From Polyangiaceae bacterium (GTDB taxonomy: Bacteria > Myxococcota_A > Polyangia > Polyangiales > Polyangiaceae): a stretch of 64,000 nt of DNA. The position numbers and the translations under genes were made by a program. This document shows, in pieces, positions 19,292 to 27,422 of this stretch (position 1 is the first letter of the stretch; each line of letters opens with the position of its first letter). The notes below the pieces were generated by a model that did not search any database, was not told the origin of the DNA, and saw only the letters and a program-made list of their open reading frames with translations. The stretch is taken from assembly GCA_013361525.1 (NCBI GenBank), contig JABFXY010000019.1, positions 1 through 64,000 of the forward strand. Direction: 5' to 3'.

Positions 19292-21552
19292 GCCGAGCAA
19301 GCGACGATACACGAGCCATTCGTTCGGAGGAGCGGGCCGCAAAGGCCGCACGAACACGTCGCAATGGCGGCGCGCGAATGCCGCTCGTCATCGGTGTTTT
19401 GGTCGCGGGCACGCTGCTGGTCTTCGGTGTCGCGCTAGGTACGGTGGGCATCAATTACTTCTCGCAAGCTCTTCGAGAGCAGGCGATTGCCCGCGGACAC
19501 GCCATTTCGTCGACGCTGGCATCGTCGCTCGTGGAGATCATCGCGGCGAAACAAGACGCCGCCGTGGGCGAGGCGATTCGTTCCGTGAAGACCTCCGCAC
19601 GGCTCGCTTACGTGGAGGTCGTGCATCGCGACGGTACCCTCGTCGCACATACGTGGCCGGGCGAGCCGCCGGCGCGCCCCGCCGGCGCGCGCACGGAATC
19701 GCAGCGAATTACCGACGCGACCGTCGACGGGAAGCAAGTCATCGACGTGCCCGCGAAGCTCATTACGGGCGACATCATTCACGTCGGCCTCGATCGGTCG
19801 GCGATCGACGCGAGCGTGGCCAATGCACGCCTCGCGGTGTTGCTGATGACGCTCGCAGAGGTGCTCGTGGCGCTCGCTGCGACGTTCTGGATCTCGCGCC
19901 CATTCGTGCGGCAGCTCGAAGTGGCGAACGAAGACCTTCACGAGGCGATGAAAGCAGCAGAGGCTGCCAGCGAAGCAAAGAGCGACTTTCTCGCGAGTGT
20001 GAGCCACGAGATCCGTACCCCGATGAGCGGCGTCATCGGCATGACGGGTTTGCTCCTCGATACGAAGCTTTCGGCGGACCAGCGCGAGCTCGCCGAGTCC
20101 GTGCGCACGAGCGCCGAAGCGCTGCTGATCCTCATCAACGACTTGCTGGACTTTTCCCGCATCGAGGCCGGCAAGCTGACGATCCGGCCCGCGCCGTTCG
20201 ATCTTGCGCAGACGCTCGACCAAGTTGCCGGTGTGCTGTCACCGAAGGCCGGCGAGAAGGGCATCGAGCTCGTCGTGCAATATCCCCCGAGCGCGCCGCG
20301 TTATCTCGTCGGCGACGCGGGACGGATTCGACAGGTGCTCTTGAACCTGGTCGGCAATGCGGTGAAGTTCACCGCCGAAGGTCGAGTCGTCGTCACCGTC
20401 GAGGAAGAGAGCGACCGCGCGGCGCCCGATATGGCCTCAATCCGCATTTCGGTAGAGGACTCGGGGATCGGCATTCCGACCGAGATGTTGGGCCGAATCT
20501 TCGAGCGATTCGTGCAGGTCGACGCCTCCGCGACCAGGCGATTCGAGGGGACCGGCCTCGGCCTCGCCATTTGTCGCGAGCTCGTCGAGAAAATGGGCGG
20601 TCATATAGGTGTCTCGAGCACGCTCGGCACGGGATCCACCTTTTGGATTTCGCTCCCCCTTCCTCGCGCCGCGCGGTCCGCCGCCGCGCTCACCGAACAG
20701 CCCGAGCGTTCGCTGCGTGAAGCGTCCGGCCGCGTCCTTCTCGCGGAGGACAAGGTCGTGAATCAGCGGGTCGCGGCCACGATGCTCGAAAAGCTCGGGT
20801 GTGACGTGACAATCGCGCAAAACGGCCAAGAGGCAATCGATATGGCCGCGGCAGCGTCCTTCGATCTCATCTTCATGGATTGTCGAATGCCCGGCGTGGA
20901 CGGATACGAGGCCACCGCCGCGATCCGCCGAACCGAGCGGTCGGCGCGTGTGCCCATCGTCGCGATGACCGCGCAGGCGCTCGAGCGAGACAAAGAGAAA
21001 TGCCTCGCATCCGGGATGGATGACTACCTCGTAAAGCCCGTCTCCCTCACCGGGCTGCGCGACATGCTCGACAAATGGCTTCCCGCCCCATCCGGACCGC
21101 GCGCGTCGATCGAGGCACGACCGCCCGAACCGATCCAGACGCCCGGCGCGGATGATTTCATTCAGCGCATTCGTGAAATGGCGGCCGGCGTCGCGAGCAC
21201 CAGCCCGACGTTCGCGCTCGACGTGATGGCGGCATTCCAGGCGGACGCCAATGACGCACTCGTCGCGATGCGGAACGCCCTCGAGCATGGAGACGCAAAA
21301 AGCCTCGCACTCGCGGCCCACGGGTTGAAAGGCACCAGCGCCACGCTCGGGGCACAAAAGCTCGCAGGCTTGAGCGCAGAGCTGGAGAAAACCGCGCACA
21401 CGGTCGAGACGGCCACGGAGAAAGACCGTGGCGACGTCGCCGCCCGGATCGCCGAGCTCGCCCGTGAGATACGCGGCATGGAAGAGCTGTTCGACGAAGA
21501 GCGACTAGCCATCCAAGGAGCACCGGATATGCTTTCTGATCGGGCCAAATGA
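19288..21552 (+). CDS. Hybrid sensor histidine kinase with receiver and Hpt domains (BarA-like layout)
   Basis: 754 aa, GTG start overlapping the upstream stop. TM1 is at about residues 31-55 and TM2 at about 180-203, giving a periplasmic domain of about 125 residues (HRDGTLVAHTWPGEPP, a Cache-like pattern). HisKA is FLASVSHEIRTPMSGVIG with His240; ATPase boxes are NLVGNAVKF, DSGIGIP and GTGLGLAI. A receiver domain (LIFMDCRMPGVDG, KPVSLTGL) and a C-terminal Hpt domain (ALAAHGLKGTSATLGA) complete an internal phosphorelay. The start, sharing the transcript with a binding protein and a single-domain regulator, suggests that the binding protein presents ligand to the periplasmic domain. Confidence 0.92.
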   Translation: MSRASDDTRAIRSEERAAKAARTRRNGGARMPLVIGVLVAGTLLVFGVALGTVGINYFSQALREQAIARGHAISSTLASSLVEIIAAKQDAAVGEAIRSVKTSARLAYVEVVHRDGTLVAHTWPGEPPARPAGARTESQRITDATVDGKQVIDVPAKLITGDIIHVGLDRSAIDASVANARLAVLLMTLAEVLVALAATFWISRPFVRQLEVANEDLHEAMKAAEAASEAKSDFLASVSHEIRTPMSGVIGMTGLLLDTKLSADQRELAESVRTSAEALLILINDLLDFSRIEAGKLTIRPAPFDLAQTLDQVAGVLSPKAGEKGIELVVQYPPSAPRYLVGDAGRIRQVLLNLVGNAVKFTAEGRVVVTVEEESDRAAPDMASIRISVEDSGIGIPTEMLGRIFERFVQVDASATRRFEGTGLGLAICRELVEKMGGHIGVSSTLGTGSTFWISLPLPRAARSAAALTEQPERSLREASGRVLLAEDKVVNQRVAATMLEKLGCDVTIAQNGQEAIDMAAAASFDLIFMDCRMPGVDGYEATAAIRRTERSARVPIVAMTAQALERDKEKCLASGMDDYLVKPVSLTGLRDMLDKWLPAPSGPRASIEARPPEPIQTPGADDFIQRIREMAAGVASTSPTFALDVMAAFQADANDALVAMRNALEHGDAKSLALAAHGLKGTSATLGAQKLAGLSAELEKTAHTVETATEKDRGDVAARIAELAREIRGMEELFDEERLAIQGAPDMLSDRAK

Positions 21553-21947
21553 CGAACCGTGAGGGCGCCCGTTCGGGGCCGACCATCTTGCTCGTCGACG
21601 ACAACCGTACGAACAGGCTCGTCGTGCGGGCGTACCTGGTCGGCCAGGGTTACGAATTCATCGATACATCGGACGGCGCGGACGCGTTGACCAAGATCCG
21701 GGAGACGGTGCCGGACCTCGTCATCTCCGACATCTTCATGCCCGCGCTCGACGGCTGGGAGCTCGTCAAAGCCCTGCGCTCGGACCGCCGGCCCGAAGTG
21801 CGCAAAATCCCCATCATCCTGGCTTCCGCGAAACACGACGCCGACGTCGAACGGCGCAGCAAAGAAGCCGGCGCCGACGCATTCATCAAGAAGCCCATCG
21901 TCTGGCAGGACCTGGCAAAGCTCGTCCGCGAGCTCCTGGGGCGTTAG
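21549..21947 (+). CDS. Single-domain response regulator (CheY-like)
   Basis: 132 aa, ATG overlapping the kinase stop (ATGA). It is a lone receiver: LLVDDNRTNRLVVRAYL, phosphoacceptor in LVISDIFMPALDGWEL, and conserved Lys in AFIKKPIVW. There is no output domain. It is the likely terminal acceptor, or a shuttle, for the Hpt domain of the hybrid kinase, and would act through protein-protein contact. Confidence 0.92.
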   Translation: MTNREGARSGPTILLVDDNRTNRLVVRAYLVGQGYEFIDTSDGADALTKIRETVPDLVISDIFMPALDGWELVKALRSDRRPEVRKIPIILASAKHDADVERRSKEAGADAFIKKPIVWQDLAKLVRELLGR

Positions 21948-22002
21948 TTCCCTTTTCGCGCGCACGACGCTTCTATGCGCGCGGGTCTGCGCACGAGCGG
22001 TA

Positions 22003-22134
22003 TCAGGAGCCGGCCATCGGCCGGCGTCGGCACAGCGACCCAACCTTGAAATGGGCGCGCACAGGCTTGGGTGCCTAGTGCGAAGCGCAGCGAAGCACCC
22101 CCACAGGCGGGACCCGAGCCGTCGTGCGCGCGCG
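22003..22134 (+). repeat. Dispersed ~130-bp repeat, copy A (forward)
   Basis: This segment matches the reverse complement of 29487-29614 with only scattered substitutions and small gaps. The shared blocks include a GCCGGCC-ATC-GGCCGGC hairpin, a block containing AAATGGGCGCGCACAGGC and a GC-alternating end. It ends nine bases short of the DUF2169 stop codon. The two copies are in opposite orientation and bracket the vgrG-to-DUF2169 operon. Confidence 0.88.
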
Positions 22135-22142
22135 AAAGAGAA

Positions 22143-25100
22143 CTATCTCTTTCGCACGTCGACGCGCCGCGCGAGGGCGAGGGCGACGAATGCGTCGGGG
22201 TGGCTTTCGGCGGAGTCTTCTTGGGGGCGTAGCTCGCCGAGCGCGATCACGCGAATGGAGCCGAGGAGCGGGAGCTTGGGGATGACGTTCTCGTCCACGT
22301 AGAGCGGCAAGTGGCCGTCGGCGCGCGGAATGATGAAATCGGCGCGCAAATGGGTGCCGCCGAAGACGCTGCGCTTCTTGAAATGGCGCGCCTCGAGCAA
22401 TGCGCGGTCGACCTGCTGCGTGAGATAGCGCGGGGGAAGCGCGAGCTCTTTGGCTGCCTGCTCGAGCTGGCGCGCGAGGCCGAGCGCGGATTCACCGGTT
22501 GGCGGCCAGCTGCTGGCGAGCATTTCGTTTGCCACCTTCACGAGGCCGCCGAGCTTCTTGTCGTTCACGCCGAGCGGCGAGGTCGCTGCGAGCATGAGCT
22601 TCAGCGTCTCGACCTCGTCGAATGCGGGCTCGAGGTCGCCCTCGGCAAGGATGAGCGGCAATTCGTAAATGGAGCTCGCAGCGAGACGATCCTCGTACGC
22701 GTAGCGGAGCTCGCCGCTCATGATCGGTTCGACCGTGCAGAGGAGCTTCAGAAGTCGCAATCGCTCTTGGTCGGGATCCTTCTCGCGGGCGGCGTCTGCG
22801 GTGCGTCGCAACCCGAGCGAAGCCTGCGCCGTCTTTTCCCGCCAATACGGATCGCGATCGAGGCGCGCCACGATCTCTTGTTGGTAATAGAGGAGGTCGA
22901 CGACTGCCCGCTTCGCGGGACCTTCATTGTCGTCGGCCCTTGCCCGCCCTGCGGCGGGCCTCGAGGCGAGCGCGGCGTCGTCGGAAAGATCTTTTGCGGA
23001 TCGACCCGCGTCTTTCGAACCGCCGAGTGACTGTGAGCCGAGCGTCGTCCCAGAGAGGCTGGAGGGGCCCGAGGGCCCGCCGAGCGTCGAAGAGCCCGCG
23101 CTCGAGAACGAGGTCGCCGGCGGCGGAGGAGCCGGCGGCGCGGCTGCTGGGGGTGAGGTCGCCGCGGCGATCGCTGCCGCGGACGCCGCGCCAAAGAGGT
23201 ACGAAGGAGTCGAGACCGGAGGCGGGGGGGGTGGCGGCATCGGGGCGGCCTCGAAGCGTGGGGTTACAGCGGCAGGCGCACGAGGTGAGACGTTGGCGGG
23301 AACGACCGGCGCGGGCGGTGGAGGCACGGCTGCCGGCGGGACTTCACTGCCGCGGCGGCTGCCCGATGAAGACGGTCCACCGAACGCCTTGGAGAATGCG
23401 TCGCTCGCGTCCTTCTTCTTCGACGCATCGGGGGGGACGAGCGTCGGTGGCGGAGGTGACAGGACCGGCACGGCGGGCTGTGGCTTGGCGAGCCCGCTGA
23501 GCTGCGACGAGACAGGGGGCGGTGCGAGCGGTGCGCCGGGCGAGATGGCCGTGCTCGCTAGCGAGCTCTGCGCCGGCACCGCAGGCGGCGGTGCCGAAGG
23601 AATCGCGGCGGAAGCCGGGGCGAGCGCCGCAGGAGGTGCAATCGCGGGAGGCGGCGCGACGCTCGGGGGCCGCAGCCTCGGCGCCGTGCTTCCGAGCTGG
23701 CCGCCGAGCTGCCCCCCGAGCCCCGAGATCATCGGCGGAGGGGCCATCGGCGGGGCCATCGGTGGAACCATTGGAGGAGCCTGCTGCGCGGGCGGCGCGG
23801 GAACGAGCGCAGGCTCTGCAGAGGGCGCGAGCGGCTTCGACAAGCCTTCGAGCTGCGGCTTCACCGCAGCGACGAACGCCGGAGCCTCCGCCGTCTCACC
23901 TTGAATGGGTGTTTCCGTGTCGGGCTCTGCAATGCCCAGCGCCTGCGCCGGCAGCGACCCGGTGGACGACTCTTCGATCGGAACGACGGTGCGGGTGCGC
24001 CGCGGCGCGGGGGGCGGCGACGTGCGCGGCGCGCCGCCGAACGGCAACACGCCGGGCGGGTGGGCGTGGCTCTTCGGTGCGGGAGGAATCACGCGCGGAA
24101 CGACGCCCGACGGAGGCGCGTCCGCGAACGGCAATGCCGGCGAGGGTTGCGCCTCGAGCAACATCTCGGATCGCGTCTGCTCGAATGGATCGGCGCCGCG
24201 CCGGCTCTCCGCCCGGAGCATGTGGTGCTCGCGGAGCTTCTTGAGGTCCGAAAAGTAGAGGGTGTCGGCCGAGCGGCGAAGCGTCACCACGGAACGCACG
24301 CTCGTGCCGGCGACGTGCGGGAGCTCGTGCCTCCAGGTGAGTGTGATGAGCCGCCGATCCGTATCGATATGAAGAGAATCGGCGCGCATCCGCGAGACCT
24401 TGTCTTGTGGATCGAACAAGACGACGAACGGCTCGAACCCCGGCAGGTTCATCACGAGGCGCTCGAGGTCGGGATGCATGGACTCGAGCAAAATTCGGCA
24501 ATCCGAGGGGATCGGCTCGTCGAGCCGCTGATCGAGCGGCGCAACTTGGAAGAAGCGCGCATCGAAACCGCGTGGCATCGGCAACACGTGCGGCTGCGAC
24601 AGCCACGACTCGTCTTCACGTCGGAGGAGGCTTTGCCGGACCGGCCAATTCGACGCGTACGGCGCGAACGTCATCGTCGGGACGTGGGTGGTCGGGCCGC
24701 GCCAAATCAATCCGGGAGGCTGCAGGCTCGGGACGTCGTCGTCGACGCCCGACTCCGGTCCGACGGGATTGTCGGTGGTCGGCCCGCCGCCCGCGTATTC
24801 GAAGGCGAGCGGAAACGTCGCGCGCGGCACACCGATCAAGAGCTCGCCCGAAGGTGCGAACTGTCGAGGAGCCCACGCCTCGAGCACCTTGTCGACCGAC
24901 AGGACCGCGAGCCGCGCCGTCACGCGCTGGGTCGCCCTGCCCCCGGCCGAAAACGCCGAGCCGCTCAGCGTCACCTCGGGGGCGACCTTCATCGGCACGA
25001 GGTCGGCCGGCGTGCGCACGCTGCTCGAAGCCTCGTCCCACGGGATATCGAATTCGTGGATCGGCTCGGGCGTCGTGATGCCGCATTCGCCGGGCGATAT

Positions 25101-25262
25101 CTCGTACGTGACCTTCGCGACGATCGTGCAGACCTCTTCGCCGGAGAGGCGCCGCCACAGCAGCGAGCGGACCGCGACCGGTCCCTCGGCGACGAGGCTA
25201 ATCGCGTCCTTGAGCGGAGAGGCGGCGCGAGAAGTCACACGAGCATTGACGTCGAAATTCAC
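22143..25262 (-). CDS. DUF2169 protein with proline-rich linker (type VI secretion associated)
   Basis: 1039 aa from the GTG at 25262; an open frame extends 107 codons further but is Arg-rich and overlaps the peptidase gene. The first 300 residues carry DUF2169 features (CTIVAKVTYEISPGECG, ADLVPMKVAPEVTLSGSAF, VTARLAVLSVDKVLEAWAPR). DUF2169 proteins accompany VgrG and effector genes and may help load or fold effectors. Residues about 430-830 are a Pro/Ala/Ser linker. The last 180 residues form a helical domain (VDLLYYQQEIVARLDRDPYW, TQQVDRALLEARHFKKRSVFG) seen with some DUF2169 proteins. Last gene of the vgrG operon; repeat copy A follows immediately. Confidence 0.78.
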   Translation of the reverse strand: MNFDVNARVTSRAASPLKDAISLVAEGPVAVRSLLWRRLSGEEVCTIVAKVTYEISPGECGITTPEPIHEFDIPWDEASSSVRTPADLVPMKVAPEVTLSGSAFSAGGRATQRVTARLAVLSVDKVLEAWAPRQFAPSGELLIGVPRATFPLAFEYAGGGPTTDNPVGPESGVDDDVPSLQPPGLIWRGPTTHVPTMTFAPYASNWPVRQSLLRREDESWLSQPHVLPMPRGFDARFFQVAPLDQRLDEPIPSDCRILLESMHPDLERLVMNLPGFEPFVVLFDPQDKVSRMRADSLHIDTDRRLITLTWRHELPHVAGTSVRSVVTLRRSADTLYFSDLKKLREHHMLRAESRRGADPFEQTRSEMLLEAQPSPALPFADAPPSGVVPRVIPPAPKSHAHPPGVLPFGGAPRTSPPPAPRRTRTVVPIEESSTGSLPAQALGIAEPDTETPIQGETAEAPAFVAAVKPQLEGLSKPLAPSAEPALVPAPPAQQAPPMVPPMAPPMAPPPMISGLGGQLGGQLGSTAPRLRPPSVAPPPAIAPPAALAPASAAIPSAPPPAVPAQSSLASTAISPGAPLAPPPVSSQLSGLAKPQPAVPVLSPPPPTLVPPDASKKKDASDAFSKAFGGPSSSGSRRGSEVPPAAVPPPPAPVVPANVSPRAPAAVTPRFEAAPMPPPPPPPVSTPSYLFGAASAAAIAAATSPPAAAPPAPPPPATSFSSAGSSTLGGPSGPSSLSGTTLGSQSLGGSKDAGRSAKDLSDDAALASRPAAGRARADDNEGPAKRAVVDLLYYQQEIVARLDRDPYWREKTAQASLGLRRTADAAREKDPDQERLRLLKLLCTVEPIMSGELRYAYEDRLAASSIYELPLILAEGDLEPAFDEVETLKLMLAATSPLGVNDKKLGGLVKVANEMLASSWPPTGESALGLARQLEQAAKELALPPRYLTQQVDRALLEARHFKKRSVFGGTHLRADFIIPRADGHLPLYVDENVIPKLPLLGSIRVIALGELRPQEDSAESHPDAFVALALARRVDVRKR

Positions 25263-25302
25263 TGAACTTGCAAAGCCGATTCGTAAGAAGGCCGCATGGT
25301 CG

Positions 25303-25968
25303 TCAGGAAAACAGGGCGCGCCAGGTGCGGGGGCCGACGATGCCGTCATCCTCGAGGCCGCGGCGGCGCTGGAACGCACGCACGACCCGATCGGTCTCCG
25401 GCCCGAAGACCGCGTCGATACCGATGCGCCAACCGAGGCGCCGAAGCCTCGTTTGAACGGCGCGAACGCTCTCCGATCGGTCGCCCTTCTTGAGCGGTAC
25501 GCCGGGATATGGATGCTGCTCGGACGGCAACGCCGGCGTCCCGTTCGAGGGCGGCGTCGCCTGGGCCGGCGGAGGCGTGACATCCGCCGAGCCGCCGGGT
25601 GCCCAACCCCAAGGCCGAGTGTCGTTGCGCGCGCCCGAGCGAATGCTCACATGGCAATGGTGCGTGTGCGGGTTGTCACCCGTGTAATGGCGCCACGCGC
25701 GGTCCCCTCGCTCGAGGTTCCAAATCCTGCGATTCCAAATGACGTATTTGGTGCGCGGATCCTGCAGTGCGGCGCTGGCGATAACGTCGCCGTGACAGCC
25801 GGTGCTCGGGTCGTGCGTGATGTCGAACGCGTTGCCGAGGTTGTGATCGCTCGGACGCGCCTGGTGCCGCGCATCGCCCATGATGCCGTCGCTCGCTCGG
25901 TTGCGGCGAGGCCAACGGCGCGTCGCGTCTTCAAGCGCTTTTCTACATGCAGGGGCGGGCGATGACAT
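25303..25968 (-). CDS. M15-like peptidoglycan peptidase with C-terminal peptidoglycan-binding domain; candidate T6SS effector
   Basis: 221 aa. Residues about 28-115 contain ARPSDHNLGNAFDITHD and NPHTHHCHVSI, the SxHxxGxAxD ... HxH zinc-ligand pattern of M15-type D,D/L,D-carboxypeptidases. The catalytic Glu expected before HxH could not be placed. After a Pro-rich linker, residues about 160-220 (LKKGDRSESVRAVQTRLRRL, DAVFGPETDRVVRAFQRR) form a PG_binding_1 domain. There is no signal peptide, so export by a non-Sec route is likely, and the operon supplies VgrG and a DcrB/Eag-like adaptor. Alternative: an autolysin used inside the T6SS apparatus for cell-wall remodelling. No separate immunity gene was identified. 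Confidence 0.72.
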   Translation of the reverse strand: MSSPAPACRKALEDATRRWPRRNRASDGIMGDARHQARPSDHNLGNAFDITHDPSTGCHGDVIASAALQDPRTKYVIWNRRIWNLERGDRAWRHYTGDNPHTHHCHVSIRSGARNDTRPWGWAPGGSADVTPPPAQATPPSNGTPALPSEQHPYPGVPLKKGDRSESVRAVQTRLRRLGWRIGIDAVFGPETDRVVRAFQRRRGLEDDGIVGPRTWRALFS

Positions 25969-26014
25969 GGCTTCCTCTCAAAAGGCGCAGCGTCCGTGCT
26001 GGGACGTGGACGAC

Positions 26015-26443
26015 TCATTCGGTTCGGAATCGCAGCGTCGTGAGCACGTGATCCATCACGCGATCACAGGTGTCTTTGTCCTCGAATGGGGCATTGGCGA
26101 CGACGAGCAAATGCTGATCTGCAAATACGAAATGGGCATTACGCTGATAAACCATTCCGCGCTCGTGGCGAAAACGAATGCCTGCCTCGATTGCGACCGT
26201 GCCGTCGAGCTCGATTTCGCGGTCGAACAACACGGCAAATCCGGCGAGCGAACGCCGCTCGTTGTCCCGATGTGCCGTGACGACCTCACGCGCGGGCTTC
26301 GGCTCGGGGAGCGGGTTGCGGAACACGAGCACGTTGATCTCCCCATCGCTGGTGGCTTTTGCACGAAGGACGTGAACCGTTTGGTCGGAAAATCCGAGGT
26401 CGGGAAGATCGAAGGCGGCTTCGTTGATGTAGTAGGTGGCCAT
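26015..26443 (-). CDS. DcrB/DUF1795-family adaptor (Eag-like T6SS chaperone)
   Basis: 142 aa beginning MATYYINEAAFDLPDLGFSDQTVHVL, with DGEINVLVFRNPL, VTAHRDNERRSL and a C-terminal FEDKDTCDRVMDHVLTTLRF. This is the pattern of DcrB-related (DUF1795) proteins encoded beside vgrG. Members called Eag bind hydrophobic effector segments and load them onto VgrG. No signal peptide, in agreement with a cytosolic chaperone. It lies 46 bases upstream of the peptidase gene and 57 bases downstream of the ATPase, all on one strand. The partner effector is not proven; the adjacent peptidase has no transmembrane segment, which is atypical for Eag clients. Confidence 0.75.
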   Translation of the reverse strand: MATYYINEAAFDLPDLGFSDQTVHVLRAKATSDGEINVLVFRNPLPEPKPAREVVTAHRDNERRSLAGFAVLFDREIELDGTVAIEAGIRFRHERGMVYQRNAHFVFADQHLLVVANAPFEDKDTCDRVMDHVLTTLRFRTE

Positions 26444-26500
26444 GCTCAGTGGGAGGAGCGCGCGAGAGCCGCGCGCGTGGACCGCGAGATTACCTTCGCG

Positions 26501-27421
26501 TCACGCGGTCCCGAGCGTGAAGATTGCGCGTCCTTCGACCCCGGCCCGGAGCGCGGGGCTGTTCGTCGCCACGATGAGCTGACCGTTCGGCACGAGGGCG
26601 CGAAGCCCTCGAAGATAACCTCCGATGTTGCGCTCGTCCCAGGAGGCCTCCGGCCGATCCAAAAGCACGATGGATCGGTCGTAGTGGACGAGCGCCGATG
26701 TGGCCGCGACGAGGAGCGCGTCGCAGGCAGTGTCGCCGAGCTGGCTCGGCAGCATGGCCCCCGCTCCCTTGTACGAGAGGCATTTCAGCGGATCGGCCGG
26801 GTCGACGACGAACCGCAGGTCGGGCGCGAGCGCCGCGAGGCCATCCTCGAGCCGCGTGCGCGCACGCTCGTCGTTGGCGGCGTGCACCAGGAACCGCGGA
26901 ACGAAGCTGTATTTGTCGGCATCGCGGCAGAGGCGCAAAAACCGCTGCTCGACGGCGGATAGGCCGTGCGCTGCGCCGGGAGGAGGCAACGCGCGGTTCG
27001 CCGGCAGGTATTCGACCTTCGCCGAACGCGCGTCGTGCTCATAACGGCCGAGGAGCTCGACGAGCCCCGCCTCCACCTCGACGTCGGCGCCTCCGGATCG
27101 CGTGAAGGTGGCGCGCAGCTTCGCGACGGGCTCTTCGCTCTCGGTCTCCGTCTGTTCGTCGGCGTCGAGCGCGAGCTCGAGGACGATGCTCGCTTCGTCC
27201 GCGCCCTCGGCGATCCATTCGTCGATGCGCGTGAGCATGCCGTACGGAGATGCGGCCTCCTTCGCGGCGAGGATCGCCTCGAGGACGCGCGTCTTGCCCG
27301 AGCCGGGTGGCCCGGCGACGACGAACAGGTCGCGGGCCCCGCCGGTCTGCGGATCCGAAAGATCGAGCGAGATGTCGGGTAAGCCCGAAAGTCCGCTCAA
27401 CGATGCGTGCAAGAGCTTCAA
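26501..27421 (-). CDS. Atypical RecF/SMC-like P-loop ATPase, copy 1 (vgrG-linked)
   Basis: 306 aa. It opens MKLLHASLSGLSGLPDISLD, like the first strand of AAA_15/AAA_23 ATPases. Walker A is VVAGPPGSGKTRVLEAIL. Near the C-terminus SIVLLDRPEASW stands where such enzymes have hhhhDEPE, so the catalytic Glu position is Arg; the signature motif is also weak (SQLGDTACDALLVAAT). The insert between the motifs is about 190 residues, too short for long coiled coils. It starts one base after the vgrG stop, so it is strongly coupled. A 306-aa paralog is encoded at 29857-30777, divergent from vgrG. Function unknown; effector loading or delivery regulation are only guesses. Confidence 0.75.
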   Translation of the reverse strand: MKLLHASLSGLSGLPDISLDLSDPQTGGARDLFVVAGPPGSGKTRVLEAILAAKEAASPYGMLTRIDEWIAEGADEASIVLELALDADEQTETESEEPVAKLRATFTRSGGADVEVEAGLVELLGRYEHDARSAKVEYLPANRALPPPGAAHGLSAVEQRFLRLCRDADKYSFVPRFLVHAANDERARTRLEDGLAALAPDLRFVVDPADPLKCLSYKGAGAMLPSQLGDTACDALLVAATSALVHYDRSIVLLDRPEASWDERNIGGYLRGLRALVPNGQLIVATNSPALRAGVEGRAIFTLGTA

Positions 27422-27422
27422 A

